Shown here: positions 51,370 through 58,599 of the stretch, one piece after another
Layout of the letters: each line of letters starts with the position of its first letter
Position numbering within the stretch: the stretch's first letter is position 1
NCBI GenBank assembly: GCA_017395555.1
Contig: JAFPUE010000136.1
Location: 1 to 58,599, forward strand
Source of the DNA: Ruminiclostridium sp.
Lineage (GTDB): Bacteria > Bacillota > Clostridia > Oscillospirales > Ruminococcaceae
Reading direction: 5' to 3'
Length of the DNA stretch: 58,599 bases
Made by a program: the position numbers and the translations under genes
Notes under the pieces: generated by a model
What the model was told of the DNA's origin: nothing
The model's database searches: none
What the model saw: the letters and a program-made list of their open reading frames with translations, nothing else

Positions 51370-52686
51370 TTATTCCTGAAGCATGAACATATTGTAGATA
51401 ACGCGGATAGCCTCGTCGAAATCTTCTTCTCTGATACCGATGATGATATTAAGCTCGGAGGAGCCCTGATCTATCATCTTTATGTTTATGTTCGCGTGCG
51501 AGAGAGCCGCGAAGATACGGGTAGCGGTACCCTTCGTAGCCTTCATTCCGCGTCCTACGACTGCGATAAGCGCGAGGTGTTCTTCGATCTCGATGTGGTT
51601 GGGGTTGGATACTTCCTTGACGCGCTCAACAAAATTCGGGTGCGCTTTGAGATCGTCGCTGTCGATGATGAGCGTCATGGTGTCGATACCGGTAGGGATA
51701 TGCTCGAAGTTGATCTTCTCAACGTCCATGAGCGTGAGTATGCGGCGCAGGAAGCCGATCTCGCCGTTCATCTCGTCCTTTTCTATCGCAACGGCACTGA
51801 AATTCTTCTTGCCGGCGATACCGGTGATGATATGCTCGTTCTTGCCGTCGGGTGCCTCGGGGACTATCATCGTTCCCTTTGCCGCCGGGTCATTGGTGTT
51901 CTTGATATTTATCGGGATCTTCGCGTTTCTTACGGGGAAGATAGCGTCCTGATGCAGTACGGTAGCACCCATATACGAAAGCTCGCGGAGCTCTCTGTAT
52001 GTGATAACGTCGATAAACTCGGGATCCTTTACGATACGAGGGTCAGCTACCGCGAAGCCGGGAACGTCCGTCCAGTTCTCGTACATCTCCGCGCCGATAG
52101 CCTTTGCGACTACCGAGCCGGTGAAGTCGCTGCCGCCGCGGGAGAATGTGCGTATCGAGCCGTCGGGGTTAGCGCCGTAGAAGCCCGGGATAACCGCGCA
52201 GTCATAGCCTTCGAGGATAGAAGCGAGGGTAGCGTCGGTGAGCTCCGCGTCGAACTCGCCGTTCGGCTTGAAGAAGATGCCCTTTGCCGCGTCAACGAAA
52301 TTGAAGCCGAGGTAGTTAGCGAGGATTATGCCATTCAGATACTCGCCGCGGCTTGCCGCGTAGTCTCTGCCGGCGCGTCTGGTGAAATTCTCTGTGATCT
52401 CCTCAAACTCACTGTCAAGCGAGATCGTAAGTCCGAGATCGCTTATAATGCCGTTGTAGCGCTCCGCGATCGGGAGGAATGACGCTACCGCGTTTGCTCC
52501 CGCGCATACCTCGTCGTAGCACTTATAGAGCATATCCGTAACCTTTGTGTCATCGGAGAAACGCTTTCCGGGTGCGCTCGGTACCACATATCTTCGCTCC
52601 TTGTCGCTCCTGATGATCTCCGCGACTTTGCGGAACTGATTAGCGTCGGCGAGCGAGCTTCCTCCGAATTTAACTACTTTTGCCAT
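51370..52686 (-). CDS. lysC: Aspartate kinase
   Basis: 438 aa. It phosphorylates aspartate at the start of lysine, threonine and methionine synthesis. VVKFGGSSLAD at the N-terminus and FSRGGSDFTGSVVA are the kinase hallmarks. Two ACT domains at the C-terminus (SAVAIEKDEMNGEIGFLRRILTLMDVEKINFEHIPTGID and IAVVGRGMKATKGTATRIFAALSHANINIKMIDQGSSELNIIIGI) bind the feedback amino acid. AAAGGA lies before the ATG. It is only 41 bp after the HD-GYP gene, so no lysine riboswitch fits there, and both genes probably share a promoter. Confidence 0.95.
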   Translation of the reverse strand: MAKVVKFGGSSLADANQFRKVAEIIRSDKERRYVVPSAPGKRFSDDTKVTDMLYKCYDEVCAGANAVASFLPIAERYNGIISDLGLTISLDSEFEEITENFTRRAGRDYAASRGEYLNGIILANYLGFNFVDAAKGIFFKPNGEFDAELTDATLASILEGYDCAVIPGFYGANPDGSIRTFSRGGSDFTGSVVAKAIGAEMYENWTDVPGFAVADPRIVKDPEFIDVITYRELRELSYMGATVLHQDAIFPVRNAKIPINIKNTNDPAAKGTMIVPEAPDGKNEHIITGIAGKKNFSAVAIEKDEMNGEIGFLRRILTLMDVEKINFEHIPTGIDTMTLIIDSDDLKAHPNFVERVKEVSNPNHIEIEEHLALIAVVGRGMKATKGTATRIFAALSHANINIKMIDQGSSELNIIIGIREEDFDEAIRVIYNMFMLQE

Positions 52687-52727
52687 TGTCTTGTTGTTCC
52701 TTTCTTTGTATATGTTGGTTTAATTGT

Positions 52728-53831
52728 TTACTCATATATTCCGTCCTTGTCGAGCGACTTTATCGACAGGGTAAGGTATTTGAAGTTGTTGTACAGGTCT
52801 ATGACCTCGCCGTCGTCTCCGTCGTCCGTCAGCCTGATGACCGGGCGCAGTACATTCGAGTTATTGCTGACAACCACCGCGTGCCTGCCGTCGCTGAGTA
52901 TAACCTTCTCGCCGACGGGATAAGGAGCGAAAGCGTTTAAGAACGCCATGATTATCTCGTAATCGAAATGCGTGTTCGCGCCGCCCATCATGAACTCTTC
53001 CGCTTCGGCAACGCTCCACGGCTGGCGGTACGGTCTGTTGGATGTGAGCGCGTCGTACACGTCCGCGACGGTGATTATCCTCGAAAGGTAGGTTATCTGC
53101 GAGCCCTTGAGACCGAGCGGGTAGCCCGTCCCGTCGAACTTCTCGTGGTGCATGAGCACGGCGTTCATGATCTCCTCGGAGTAGCCGCCGTTCTTTCGCA
53201 GCAGGATATATCCGTTCTGCGGGTGCTTCTTTATCGCGGCAAACTCGTCGTCCGTAAGTCGTCCGGGCTTTCGGATTATATCTATGTCTATGGTACGCTT
53301 GCCTATGTCGTGAAGGAGTGCCGCCTCGCACAGCTCGCGCATCTTGTTGCGCGGCATGTCAAGGCTCTTGCCGATAGTGACGGACATCATAGCGACACGA
53401 AGGCAGTGCTTGTAGGTATAGTCGTCGTATGACTGGAGCTGGTGCATCTTCAACAGTATGTTGTCATCCGCGTAAAGGCTTGTGATAAGCTCGTTGGCGA
53501 CATTGGATATCTGCTGCGACGCTTCCTTTGTGAGTTCTCTGATCGGCTTTTCGTCGTCCGAGCCGAAAATGCTTTTGAGCGTGTTGAGAGACTGGTGTAT
53601 ATCTATTTCGGCGCGCATTTCCGCCGAGATCGTGGAAGCGCTGAAATTCTTCTTTATCAGCACATCTCCGACATTGTAACGCTCCTTTAAGTTAAAGATC
53701 ATTACGCTGTCAAGGGTAGTGCCTTTCAGGAGCAGGACTCTGTCCGTTCCCGGCTCGATCACGTTGTCGGCCGTGACCATTCCGGACTCGAGCTCTTCGA
53801 CTTTTATCTTCATGAAAGAAGATTCTGCCAT
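52728..53831 (-). CDS. HD-GYP cyclic di-GMP phosphodiesterase
   Basis: 367 aa. The HD motif ALLHDIGKR and the later HHEKFDGTGYP (GYP) motif define the HD-GYP family, which hydrolyses c-di-GMP to GMP. An N-terminal domain (~1-110, with VEELESGMVTADNVIEPGT) and a C-terminal beta-rich tail (VGEKVILSDGRHAVVVSNNSNVLRPVIRL) are typical. I chose the ATG at 53831 with an AGGGGTG site; the in-frame ATG at 53894 has none. There is no membrane segment. It opposes the two GGDEF proteins in this window. Confidence 0.93.
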   Translation of the reverse strand: MAESSFMKIKVEELESGMVTADNVIEPGTDRVLLLKGTTLDSVMIFNLKERYNVGDVLIKKNFSASTISAEMRAEIDIHQSLNTLKSIFGSDDEKPIRELTKEASQQISNVANELITSLYADDNILLKMHQLQSYDDYTYKHCLRVAMMSVTIGKSLDMPRNKMRELCEAALLHDIGKRTIDIDIIRKPGRLTDDEFAAIKKHPQNGYILLRKNGGYSEEIMNAVLMHHEKFDGTGYPLGLKGSQITYLSRIITVADVYDALTSNRPYRQPWSVAEAEEFMMGGANTHFDYEIIMAFLNAFAPYPVGEKVILSDGRHAVVVSNNSNVLRPVIRLTDDGDDGEVIDLYNNFKYLTLSIKSLDKDGIYE

Positions 53832-53895
53832 ACCGTCACCCCTCTGCTGCTCAATGATTTGTATGTCTGCCGAAGCGGCAAATAACACACACAAT

Positions 53896-53926
53896 TATTA
53901 TAACATATTTATGCAAAAAAATCAAT
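53896..53926 (-). promoter_or_regulatory. Promoter of the HD-GYP gene
   Basis: On the minus strand: TTGATT, 17-bp spacer, TATAAT, within 53896-53926. The leader to the ATG at 53831 is about 60 nt. Confidence 0.75.
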
Positions 53927-53939
53927 GGTGAAATAAAAT

Positions 53940-53975
53940 TAAAAAACAGCCGTTGCCGGCCGGGGAGGATCGGGG
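53940..53975 (-). other. GC-rich hairpin with T tract
   Basis: On the minus strand GCCGGCAACGGC-like sequence is followed by TGTTTTTTAA; this looks like a weak terminator before the HD-GYP promoter. The 422 bp from 53832 to 54253 also hold the three-way junction below and no gene. Confidence 0.4.
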
Positions 53976-54108
53976 GCGCGGGCTCCGCGCTTATAACATA
54001 TTTTTTTCGTTTTGTCACCTGTTTTGTGTAATTTTTTTTCGCACATACACAAAATATAGTAAAAAAAGGGACAAGACACACTAAAAGCCGTTCTGCATAT
54101 AATGGTAA

Positions 54109-54195
54109 AAAGCGGAAAACACCGGGGTAGCGCTCGCGCTCATGAACAGCCCCGGTGCGGCCATGTCCCGGGACCATAACCGGCTTTTCCGCTTT
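54109..54195. ncRNA. Three-way-junction candidate RNA
   Basis: P1: AAAGCGGAAAA (54109-54119) with TTTTCCGCTTT (54185-54195). P2: CACCGGGG (54120-54127) with CCCCGGTG (54150-54157), capped by an AGCG/CGCT hairpin. P3: CGG (54158-54160) with CCG (54180-54182) plus an inner GTC/GAC stem. On plus, TATAAT at 54098-54103 would start the RNA at P1. On minus, P1 is followed by TTTTT, as a terminator would be. The strand is undecided. It does not match SRP RNA or the riboswitch consensus sequences I know. Confidence 0.45.
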
Positions 54196-54197
54196 AT

Positions 54198-54235
54198 ATA
54201 AAAGGAAGCGTGCAGCTTTTTCGGCTACACGCTTC
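54198..54235 (-). terminator. Terminator of the XRE gene
   Basis: On the minus strand GAAGCGTG and CACGCTTC arms (54228-54235 and 54205-54212) enclose a GC/GC inner stem, followed by CTTTTATATA. It is 18 bp after the stop. Confidence 0.75.
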
Positions 54236-54253
54236 TGTCATTGTTCCCATTTG

Positions 54254-54781
54254 TCACAGCTTTTCGGCAAGCGAGCTGATAAGGAGGACTGCCGACGCGC
54301 GCACGTCCCGTTTTGCGAAAATACCCAGCGCGGCATACTTCTCGGCGTTTTCTGCCAGCCCGATGCCCTTTTTCGGGTCACTTTCGGCTTTCGCAAGCGC
54401 AAGATACGACATTGCCGCCACGGAACAAGCCTCATCGTAGATTATGCTGCCGCTTTCGGTATAGGGCAGGGCAAGCTCCGCCGCAAGCGCGTAGTCCCCG
54501 CGCCCGAACGCGCTCTTCATCCGGATAAGCGCGTCAAGATCCTTTATCGCGGCGTTCTCGCTGTCATCGTAGGTTTCGAGCTCGTCCGGCAGCAGATAGT
54601 TCACCGGGAGCTGCAGCACCTTCGCAAGATAAGTGAGCGTCTTTACCGAGGGGTTTGCCGTACCGCTCTCTATCTGGCTGAGCATATTTCGTGTGATGAA
54701 GTCGCCCACCACGTCCGCCTGCGTCATCTTTCGCGCAAGACGGGCTTCTTTTATTCTTTTACCGAGCTCTACGGGATCCAT
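54254..54781 (-). CDS. XRE-family transcriptional regulator with TPR-like C-terminus
   Basis: 175 aa. A helix-turn-helix of the Cro/CI type fills residues 5-62 (LGKRIKEARLARKMTQADVVGDFITRNMLSQIESGTANPSVKTLTYLAKVL). The rest is helical and alanine-rich, like TPR arms that sense peptides or proteins. An AAAGGAG site precedes the ATG. It lies 46 bp after ybjQ on the same strand, with a TATAAT-like box between, and may regulate ybjQ and the divergent flotillin operon (inference). Confidence 0.85.
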   Translation of the reverse strand: MDPVELGKRIKEARLARKMTQADVVGDFITRNMLSQIESGTANPSVKTLTYLAKVLQLPVNYLLPDELETYDDSENAAIKDLDALIRMKSAFGRGDYALAAELALPYTESGSIIYDEACSVAAMSYLALAKAESDPKKGIGLAENAEKYAALGIFAKRDVRASAVLLISSLAEKL

Positions 54782-54827
54782 AGGCGCTTTCTCCTTTCAT
54801 TATATATAATAGGGATATGACCGCATT

Positions 54828-55142
54828 TCAGCGTACTATCTTTACAGCCGTGCCGTATGCCATTACCTCCGCGGCGCTCGCCATTATAGCGGAAGTCGTG
54901 TATCGCACACCCACGATAGCATCCGCGCCCATGGAGCTCGCTTCTATCACCATTCTGTCTGTTGCTATCTTGCGCGCGGTGTCCATCATCTCGGTGTAGT
55001 TCTTAAGCTCGCCGCCGACAATGGTTTTGAGGCTTGCGCCGAAATCGCGTATGGCGTTGACAGTCTGTATCGTGCTTCCCTTTACGAGCCCGATCATTTG
55101 AATATTGACTCCGGCAATAAACTCGGTGGTAACTAAAAGCAT
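54828..55142 (-). CDS. YbjQ family (UPF0145) protein
   Basis: 104 aa, the normal size. VTTEFIAGVNIQMIGLVKGSTIQTVNAIRDFGASLKTIVGGELKNYTEMM and GADAIVGVRYTTSAIM are the family's conserved blocks. Members form pentamers, and a heavy-metal-binding role has been proposed but not shown. AAAGGAG precedes the ATG. It is divergent from the NfeD-flotillin operon, with shared GTAAAT/ATTTAC motifs between. Confidence 0.9.
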   Translation of the reverse strand: MLLVTTEFIAGVNIQMIGLVKGSTIQTVNAIRDFGASLKTIVGGELKNYTEMMDTARKIATDRMVIEASSMGADAIVGVRYTTSAIMASAAEVMAYGTAVKIVR

Positions 55143-55173
55143 ATCGCTGCTCCTTTCGCCCGAATGACATTAT

Positions 55174-55378
55174 ATTTACAATATAGTAAATCTTATTTAC
55201 TTACGATTTTATCACACAAATCCAAAAATTGCAATAGTTTTTAAGGCAATTTTTGATTTTCGGCACTTTGCTTAAATTTATGAAGGCTCATTGTGCAGTA
55301 TCACGATTTTGAAAAATCGTTCGATTAATTATTGACACCGGGCAAAAATGTGGTATAATTATAGTAAATTACATTTAC
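55174..55378. promoter_or_regulatory. Repeated GTAAAT/ATTTAC operator-like motifs between ybjQ and NfeD genes
   Basis: ATTTAC occurs at 55174, 55195 and 55373, and GTAAAT at 55186 and 55364. Pairs 55174-55191 and 55364-55378 are inverted repeats. The first abuts the probable ybjQ -10 box (minus, 55169-55174). The second lies at the start point of the flotillin promoter. This looks like one regulator acting on both sides. Confidence 0.45.
55332..55359 (+). promoter_or_regulatory. Promoter of the NfeD-flotillin operon
   Basis: TTGACA (55332-55337), 16-bp spacer, TATAAT (55354-55359). Confidence 0.8.
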
Positions 55379-55421
55379 ACAATTGTTCCATTGGTTCATT
55401 TTCGTGAAAGGAAGTGTTTAT

Positions 55422-56126
55422 ATGGAATGGTTCAATAGCTGGTGGAATACACTGGAGCTGTTCGAGCAGATACTGTACTGCGTGGCGATACCGTCAACAC
55501 TCATTCTGCTGATACAGACGATAATGCTGATACTCGGATTCGGACACAGCGGCGCGGGCGTGAACCCGAGCGACACCTCCGGTTTTGACGGCGGCTCGGA
55601 TATGGACTTCGACGCGGGCGGCGCGGATACCGACTTCGGCGGTGATACGGGAGCCGACGGCGCGGACGGAGACTCTGCCGACGTTGATTACGGCGACGGA
55701 AGCAACCCTTCCGATGTCGGAACTCTCAACTTCTTCACGGTACAGGGAATAATCACATTTCTCTGCGTGTTCGGCTGGGCCGGCATAGTTACATATACGC
55801 TCACCAAAATTGCCATAATAGCAGTGATCGTCGGATTTGTCCTCGGTCTTGCGGCAATGTACGGAGTAGCCAAGCTCATGCAGCTTTCAAGAAAGCTCGC
55901 GCAGAACGGTACTCTCAATGTAAGGAACCTGCTCGGAGCGAACGGGACTGTATATCTTATAGTACCCGCCGACGGAAAGGGCAAGGGAAAGGTCAATGTC
56001 ACAAGCGGCGAAAGGCTTGTTGAGTATGACGCGATAACAGACGGGAACGAAGAGCTTCCCGACGGAACGCAGATCAGGGTAATAGATATCAGAAGCGACA
56101 ACGTGCTCGTTGTCGAAAAAGTCTGA
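55422..56126 (+). CDS. NfeD-like membrane protein
   Basis: 234 aa. A first membrane helix (residues ~15-40), a Gly/Asp-rich disordered segment (~48-105), two more helices (~108-160), then a C-terminal OB-like domain (ANGTVYLIVPADGKGKGKVNVTSGERLVEYDAITDG) as in NfeD proteins, which are partners of flotillins. The ATG at 55422 has an AAAGGAAG site; an upstream in-frame ATG at 55383 overlaps the promoter region. The next gene starts 13 bp on. It probably acts with the flotillin in membrane microdomains. Confidence 0.82.
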   Translation: MEWFNSWWNTLELFEQILYCVAIPSTLILLIQTIMLILGFGHSGAGVNPSDTSGFDGGSDMDFDAGGADTDFGGDTGADGADGDSADVDYGDGSNPSDVGTLNFFTVQGIITFLCVFGWAGIVTYTLTKIAIIAVIVGFVLGLAAMYGVAKLMQLSRKLAQNGTLNVRNLLGANGTVYLIVPADGKGKGKVNVTSGERLVEYDAITDGNEELPDGTQIRVIDIRSDNVLVVEKV

Positions 56127-56139
56127 ACGGAGGCGGAAT

Positions 56140-56700
56140 ATGGAGCTGCAAACGATAGATTACATCTTCTGGGGATTTATAACGCTTGTTGTGCTCGGCG
56201 GCGTAGGCTGTCTGATCGTATTTCTGCCGAAGGAACACGAGCTGGAGGAACAAACCGCGGACTGCTACCGTATAGTGTACCGCGACGGAGTTTATGCGAT
56301 AAGCCCCCATAAGGCGAGCTACGGCGAGAACGTCTATTCCCTGCGGAGCAAGTTCTTCTATATAAAGAAGGTACCTTTCCATGCCGAGGCGTTCTGCGAC
56401 GAGGCAGTCGGGAAGGACGGAAAAAAATACCGCGCCGTGGCAACACTTACGGTGTATTTCCCGGAGGATAAGCTGCAGGTCTTTGCACCTACCTTCCACG
56501 GCTCGTCACACGAGGCTGTCGAGGAAACGGTGGGCGAAACGGTATCCGCGGGTCTTACGGAGGCTATGGAGGATTACGAGGAGACTGTTGACAAGGAGCT
56601 TTTTACCGAATTTATCAAGCATAAGATATCGGAAAAGCTGGAGATCTTCGGGCTCATACTTATATCCATGCCCGATCTTAAAATAACGGAAAACAAATAA
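56140..56700 (+). CDS. Small membrane protein with SPFH-like segment
   Basis: 186 aa. One N-terminal membrane helix (IFWGFITLVVLGGVGCLIVFL), then a soluble part whose second half (RAVATLTVYFPEDKLQVFAP..HEAVEETVGETVSAGLTEAMEDY..FTEFIKHKISEKLEIFGLILISMPDLKI) resembles part of an SPFH domain, without the long coiled coil of a flotillin. This is inference from pattern; it may be a flotillin accessory protein. The ATG at 56140 has GGAGGCGG. It sits between the NfeD and flotillin genes. Confidence 0.65.
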   Translation: MELQTIDYIFWGFITLVVLGGVGCLIVFLPKEHELEEQTADCYRIVYRDGVYAISPHKASYGENVYSLRSKFFYIKKVPFHAEAFCDEAVGKDGKKYRAVATLTVYFPEDKLQVFAPTFHGSSHEAVEETVGETVSAGLTEAMEDYEETVDKELFTEFIKHKISEKLEIFGLILISMPDLKITENK

Positions 56701-56757
56701 CGGTATATTTGCAGAAAACTGCATTATATAAATGGAATACCAAAGGAGGAATATTTT

Positions 56758-58356
56758 ATGGATCCTATCATTATCGTTGCAATAGCGGTTGGCGTGATAA
56801 TTCTTTTCGCGCTGTTCGGCGGAATACTCTCCCGCTACCGCAAATGCCCGTCCGACAAGATACTCGTTATCTACGGTAAGGTTGGCAGCGACAAGAGCGG
56901 TCAGGCTCGCAGCGCACGCTGCATACACGGCGGCGCGGCATTCATCGTGCCGATAATCCAGTCATACCAGTACATGGATCTTACGCCTATCTCGATCAAT
57001 GTCGATCTGCGCAACGCGCTCTCGAAGCAGAACATTCGTGTTGACGTACCTTCGAGCTTCACAGTCGGCATTTCCACCGAACCCGGCGTAATGCAGAATG
57101 CGGCGGAGAGACTGCTCGGACTCAAAATGCAGCAGGTACAGGAGCTCGCAAAGGATATCATCTTCGGTCAGCTGCGTCTCGTTATCGCGACAATGGAGAT
57201 CGAGGAGATCAACACAGACCGTGACAAGTTCCTTATCGCAGTATCAAACAACGTTGAGATCGAGCTCCGCAAGATCGGTCTTCGTCTCATCAACGTAAAC
57301 GTAACGGATATCCGCGACGAGTCCGGATATATCGAGGCTCTCGGTAAGGAAGCGGCTGCAAAGGCTATCAACGACGCGAAGAAATCCGTTGCGGAAAAGA
57401 ACCGTGACGGTGCTATCGGTGAAGCTAACGCGAACCGTGACCAGCGTATCCAGGTTGCTGCTGCGAACGCAAGCGCTATCGACGGTGAAAACGCAGCCAA
57501 GGTTGAGATCGCACAGTCCGAGGCATCGAGAAGATTCCGTGAGGCGGAAGCAGACGCAAAGGCTGCAAACGATGCTAAGGTAGCGATCGCGCAGACCGGC
57601 AGAGACGGTGAGATCGGACAGGCAAACGCTATGCGCGAGCAGCGTATAGAGGTTGCAGCAGCGAACGCGAAGGCTGTCGAGGGTGAAAACTCGGCGAAGA
57701 TCGCAATAGCACAGTCCGACGCACAGAGACGTGAGAAAGAAGCGGAAGCCCTGAAGCTCGCAACGGCAGCCGAGGCTGTACAGGCAGCAAAGGCGCGCGA
57801 GGAAGCATACGCTGCCCAGAAGCTCGCAGAGCAGCAGCGTGCTCAGCTCGAAATGGCAACGCAGCAGGCGGACGTTATCGTAAAGGCACAGATAGCGAAG
57901 GAGCAGGCTCAGATAGCTGCGGAGGCGGAAGCAGAGGTTATCCGCCGCAAGGCAAAAGGTGAAGCGGACGCTATTTTCGCGAAAATGGAAGCACAGGCAA
58001 ACGGTATGCGTGAGATGCTCCAGAAGCAGGCGGAAGGTATGCGTGAACTCGTCAACACGGCAGGTACCGCAGACGACGCAGTTAAGCTCATACTTGCTGA
58101 CAAGATGGAAGACCTCCTGCGCATTCAGGTGGATGCTATCAAGAATATCAAGATCGACAAGGTCACTGTCTGGGACGGCGGCTCAAAGGGCGGCGACGGC
58201 AAGAACTCCACTGCGGACTTTATCAGCGGTCTGTTCAAGTCTGTTCCCCCGCTCGGTGAAATGTTCGATCAGGCAGGCATGAAGCTCCCGGATTACCTCG
58301 GGACACCTGTGGCTCCCGCAGAAGAGACGGTTCAGGAGACGTCGGAAGAAGTTTAA
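56758..58356 (+). CDS. floT: Flotillin-like SPFH protein
   Basis: 532 aa. An N-terminal membrane helix (IIIVAIAVGVIILFALFGGI), an SPFH domain (residues ~30-200, with MDLTPISINVDLRNALSKQNIRVDVPSSFTVGIS), and a long Ala/Glu coiled coil. Flotillins scaffold membrane microdomains. The coiled coil contains a tandem duplication of about 66 residues: GAIGEANANRDQRIQVAAAN from residue 218 and GEIGQANAMREQRIEVAAAN from 284. An AAAGGAGG site precedes the ATG. It is the last gene of its operon, with a hairpin about 100 bp downstream. Confidence 0.93.
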   Translation: MDPIIIVAIAVGVIILFALFGGILSRYRKCPSDKILVIYGKVGSDKSGQARSARCIHGGAAFIVPIIQSYQYMDLTPISINVDLRNALSKQNIRVDVPSSFTVGISTEPGVMQNAAERLLGLKMQQVQELAKDIIFGQLRLVIATMEIEEINTDRDKFLIAVSNNVEIELRKIGLRLINVNVTDIRDESGYIEALGKEAAAKAINDAKKSVAEKNRDGAIGEANANRDQRIQVAAANASAIDGENAAKVEIAQSEASRRFREAEADAKAANDAKVAIAQTGRDGEIGQANAMREQRIEVAAANAKAVEGENSAKIAIAQSDAQRREKEAEALKLATAAEAVQAAKAREEAYAAQKLAEQQRAQLEMATQQADVIVKAQIAKEQAQIAAEAEAEVIRRKAKGEADAIFAKMEAQANGMREMLQKQAEGMRELVNTAGTADDAVKLILADKMEDLLRIQVDAIKNIKIDKVTVWDGGSKGGDGKNSTADFISGLFKSVPPLGEMFDQAGMKLPDYLGTPVAPAEETVQETSEEV

Positions 58357-58371
58357 GAGACTTTTGAGGCG

Positions 58372-58599
58372 GCGGACGCGCCGCGGCGAAATGCGTAGCG
58401 ACATTCTTCAATGGGCGGGTGCGCCACCTCGGTTAGGTATATTCATCAGATTAAAAACAGCTTGCAGTGATTGTCTCTGCAAGCTGTTTTCTTGTTATTT
58501 TCTGAATGGAGTCTCCACCAGCCCCACTGCATTTCAGTCAGCATTCGTCCATAGCTGTGCGTTCTGAAATACTGCATCAGTTTAGGGTGTCCAGCCCCC
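58372..58599. repeat. Dispersed repeat family member at the right edge
   Basis: It contains GTAGCGACATTCTTC and CCTCGGTTAG as at 6075-6120, then the hairpin 58454-58490, then TTGTTATTTTCTGAATGGAGTC and CCAGCCCCACTGCATTTC, matching copies A and B. It continues past the window edge. Confidence 0.8.
58454..58490. terminator. Terminator after the flotillin gene
   Basis: AAAACAGCTTGCAG (58454-58467) pairs perfectly with CTGCAAGCTGTTTT (58477-58490). T runs face both ways. Confidence 0.75.

Noticed and set aside
52687-52727. Lysine riboswitch before aspartate kinase
   Set aside because: Only 41 bp separate it from the HD-GYP stop; there is no room for the aptamer.
54109-54195. Three-way junction considered as SRP RNA or a self-cleaving ribozyme
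   Set aside because: The SRP tetraloop and its asymmetric loop are missing, and I cannot align it to the HDV-like, hammerhead or twister core.

Overview
The window looks like a chromosomal segment of a Gram-positive, spore-forming, motile anaerobe of the Clostridia, most likely a Ruminococcus-like Oscillospiraceae. The basis is established gene content: SpoIID- and YpeB-type sporulation/germination proteins, class B sortases, a flagellar basal-body/export operon, NrdR, a PgcA-type phosphoglucomutase, a GH94 cellobiose phosphorylase and a GH74 beta-glucanase. AGGAGG-type ribosome sites and TTGACA/TATAAT promoters are everywhere. No database search was possible, so the taxonomy is inference.

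Layout. 0.2-5.7 kb: prmC and its DUF1385 partner, a lipoprotein hydrolase, a radical SAM protein, a short-chain dehydrogenase and a YegP-like protein. 6-11.5 kb: cellobiose phosphorylase with a cre-like operator, a secreted protein behind a long folded leader with an attenuator-like hairpin pair, a phosphoribosyltransferase-like protein and a four-helix-bundle protein. 11.7-17.8 kb: tRNA-Gln, purB, secD-secF, a TIM-barrel isomerase-like gene, nrdR and a HIT protein. 18.3-27.9 kb (minus strand): flgB-flgC-fliE-fliF-fliG-fliH-fliI, a membrane sulfatase-family gene, then fliJ. 29-33.1 kb (plus strand): PilZ protein, diguanylate cyclase, ParA-like ATPase, ComFB-like protein. 33.6-43.5 kb (minus strand): cysteine desulfurase, small membrane protein, thiI, a second diguanylate cyclase, pncC, three class B sortases and a SpoIID-like protein. 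43.8-48.1 kb (plus strand): ypeB, a probable small RNA, phosphoglucomutase and a small membrane protein. 48.3-55.1 kb (minus strand): GH74 lipoprotein, ThyX-like protein, aspartate kinase, HD-GYP protein, XRE regulator and YbjQ. 55.4-58.4 kb (plus strand): NfeD-like, small SPFH-like and flotillin genes.

How the parts fit. Cyclic di-GMP signalling is dense: two GGDEF synthases, one HD-GYP hydrolase, a PilZ receptor and a ComFB-like candidate receptor, beside the flagellar operon. For carbon use, GH74 would cut beta-glucan outside the cell, cellobiose phosphorylase would yield glucose-1-phosphate inside, and phosphoglucomutase would feed it to glycolysis. The cysteine desulfurase would supply sulfur to ThiI.

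The least ordinary content is non-coding. Two ~0.5 kb inverted repeats (17765-18345 and 33100-33613) exactly bracket the flagellar plus c-di-GMP block. A modular repeat family sits at gene 3' ends with terminator stems that differ in sequence but keep pairing. A promoter with three tandem 11-bp repeats drives a ~270-nt candidate small RNA rich in CCUCC. A MITE-like palindrome has promoter-like motifs facing out at both ends.
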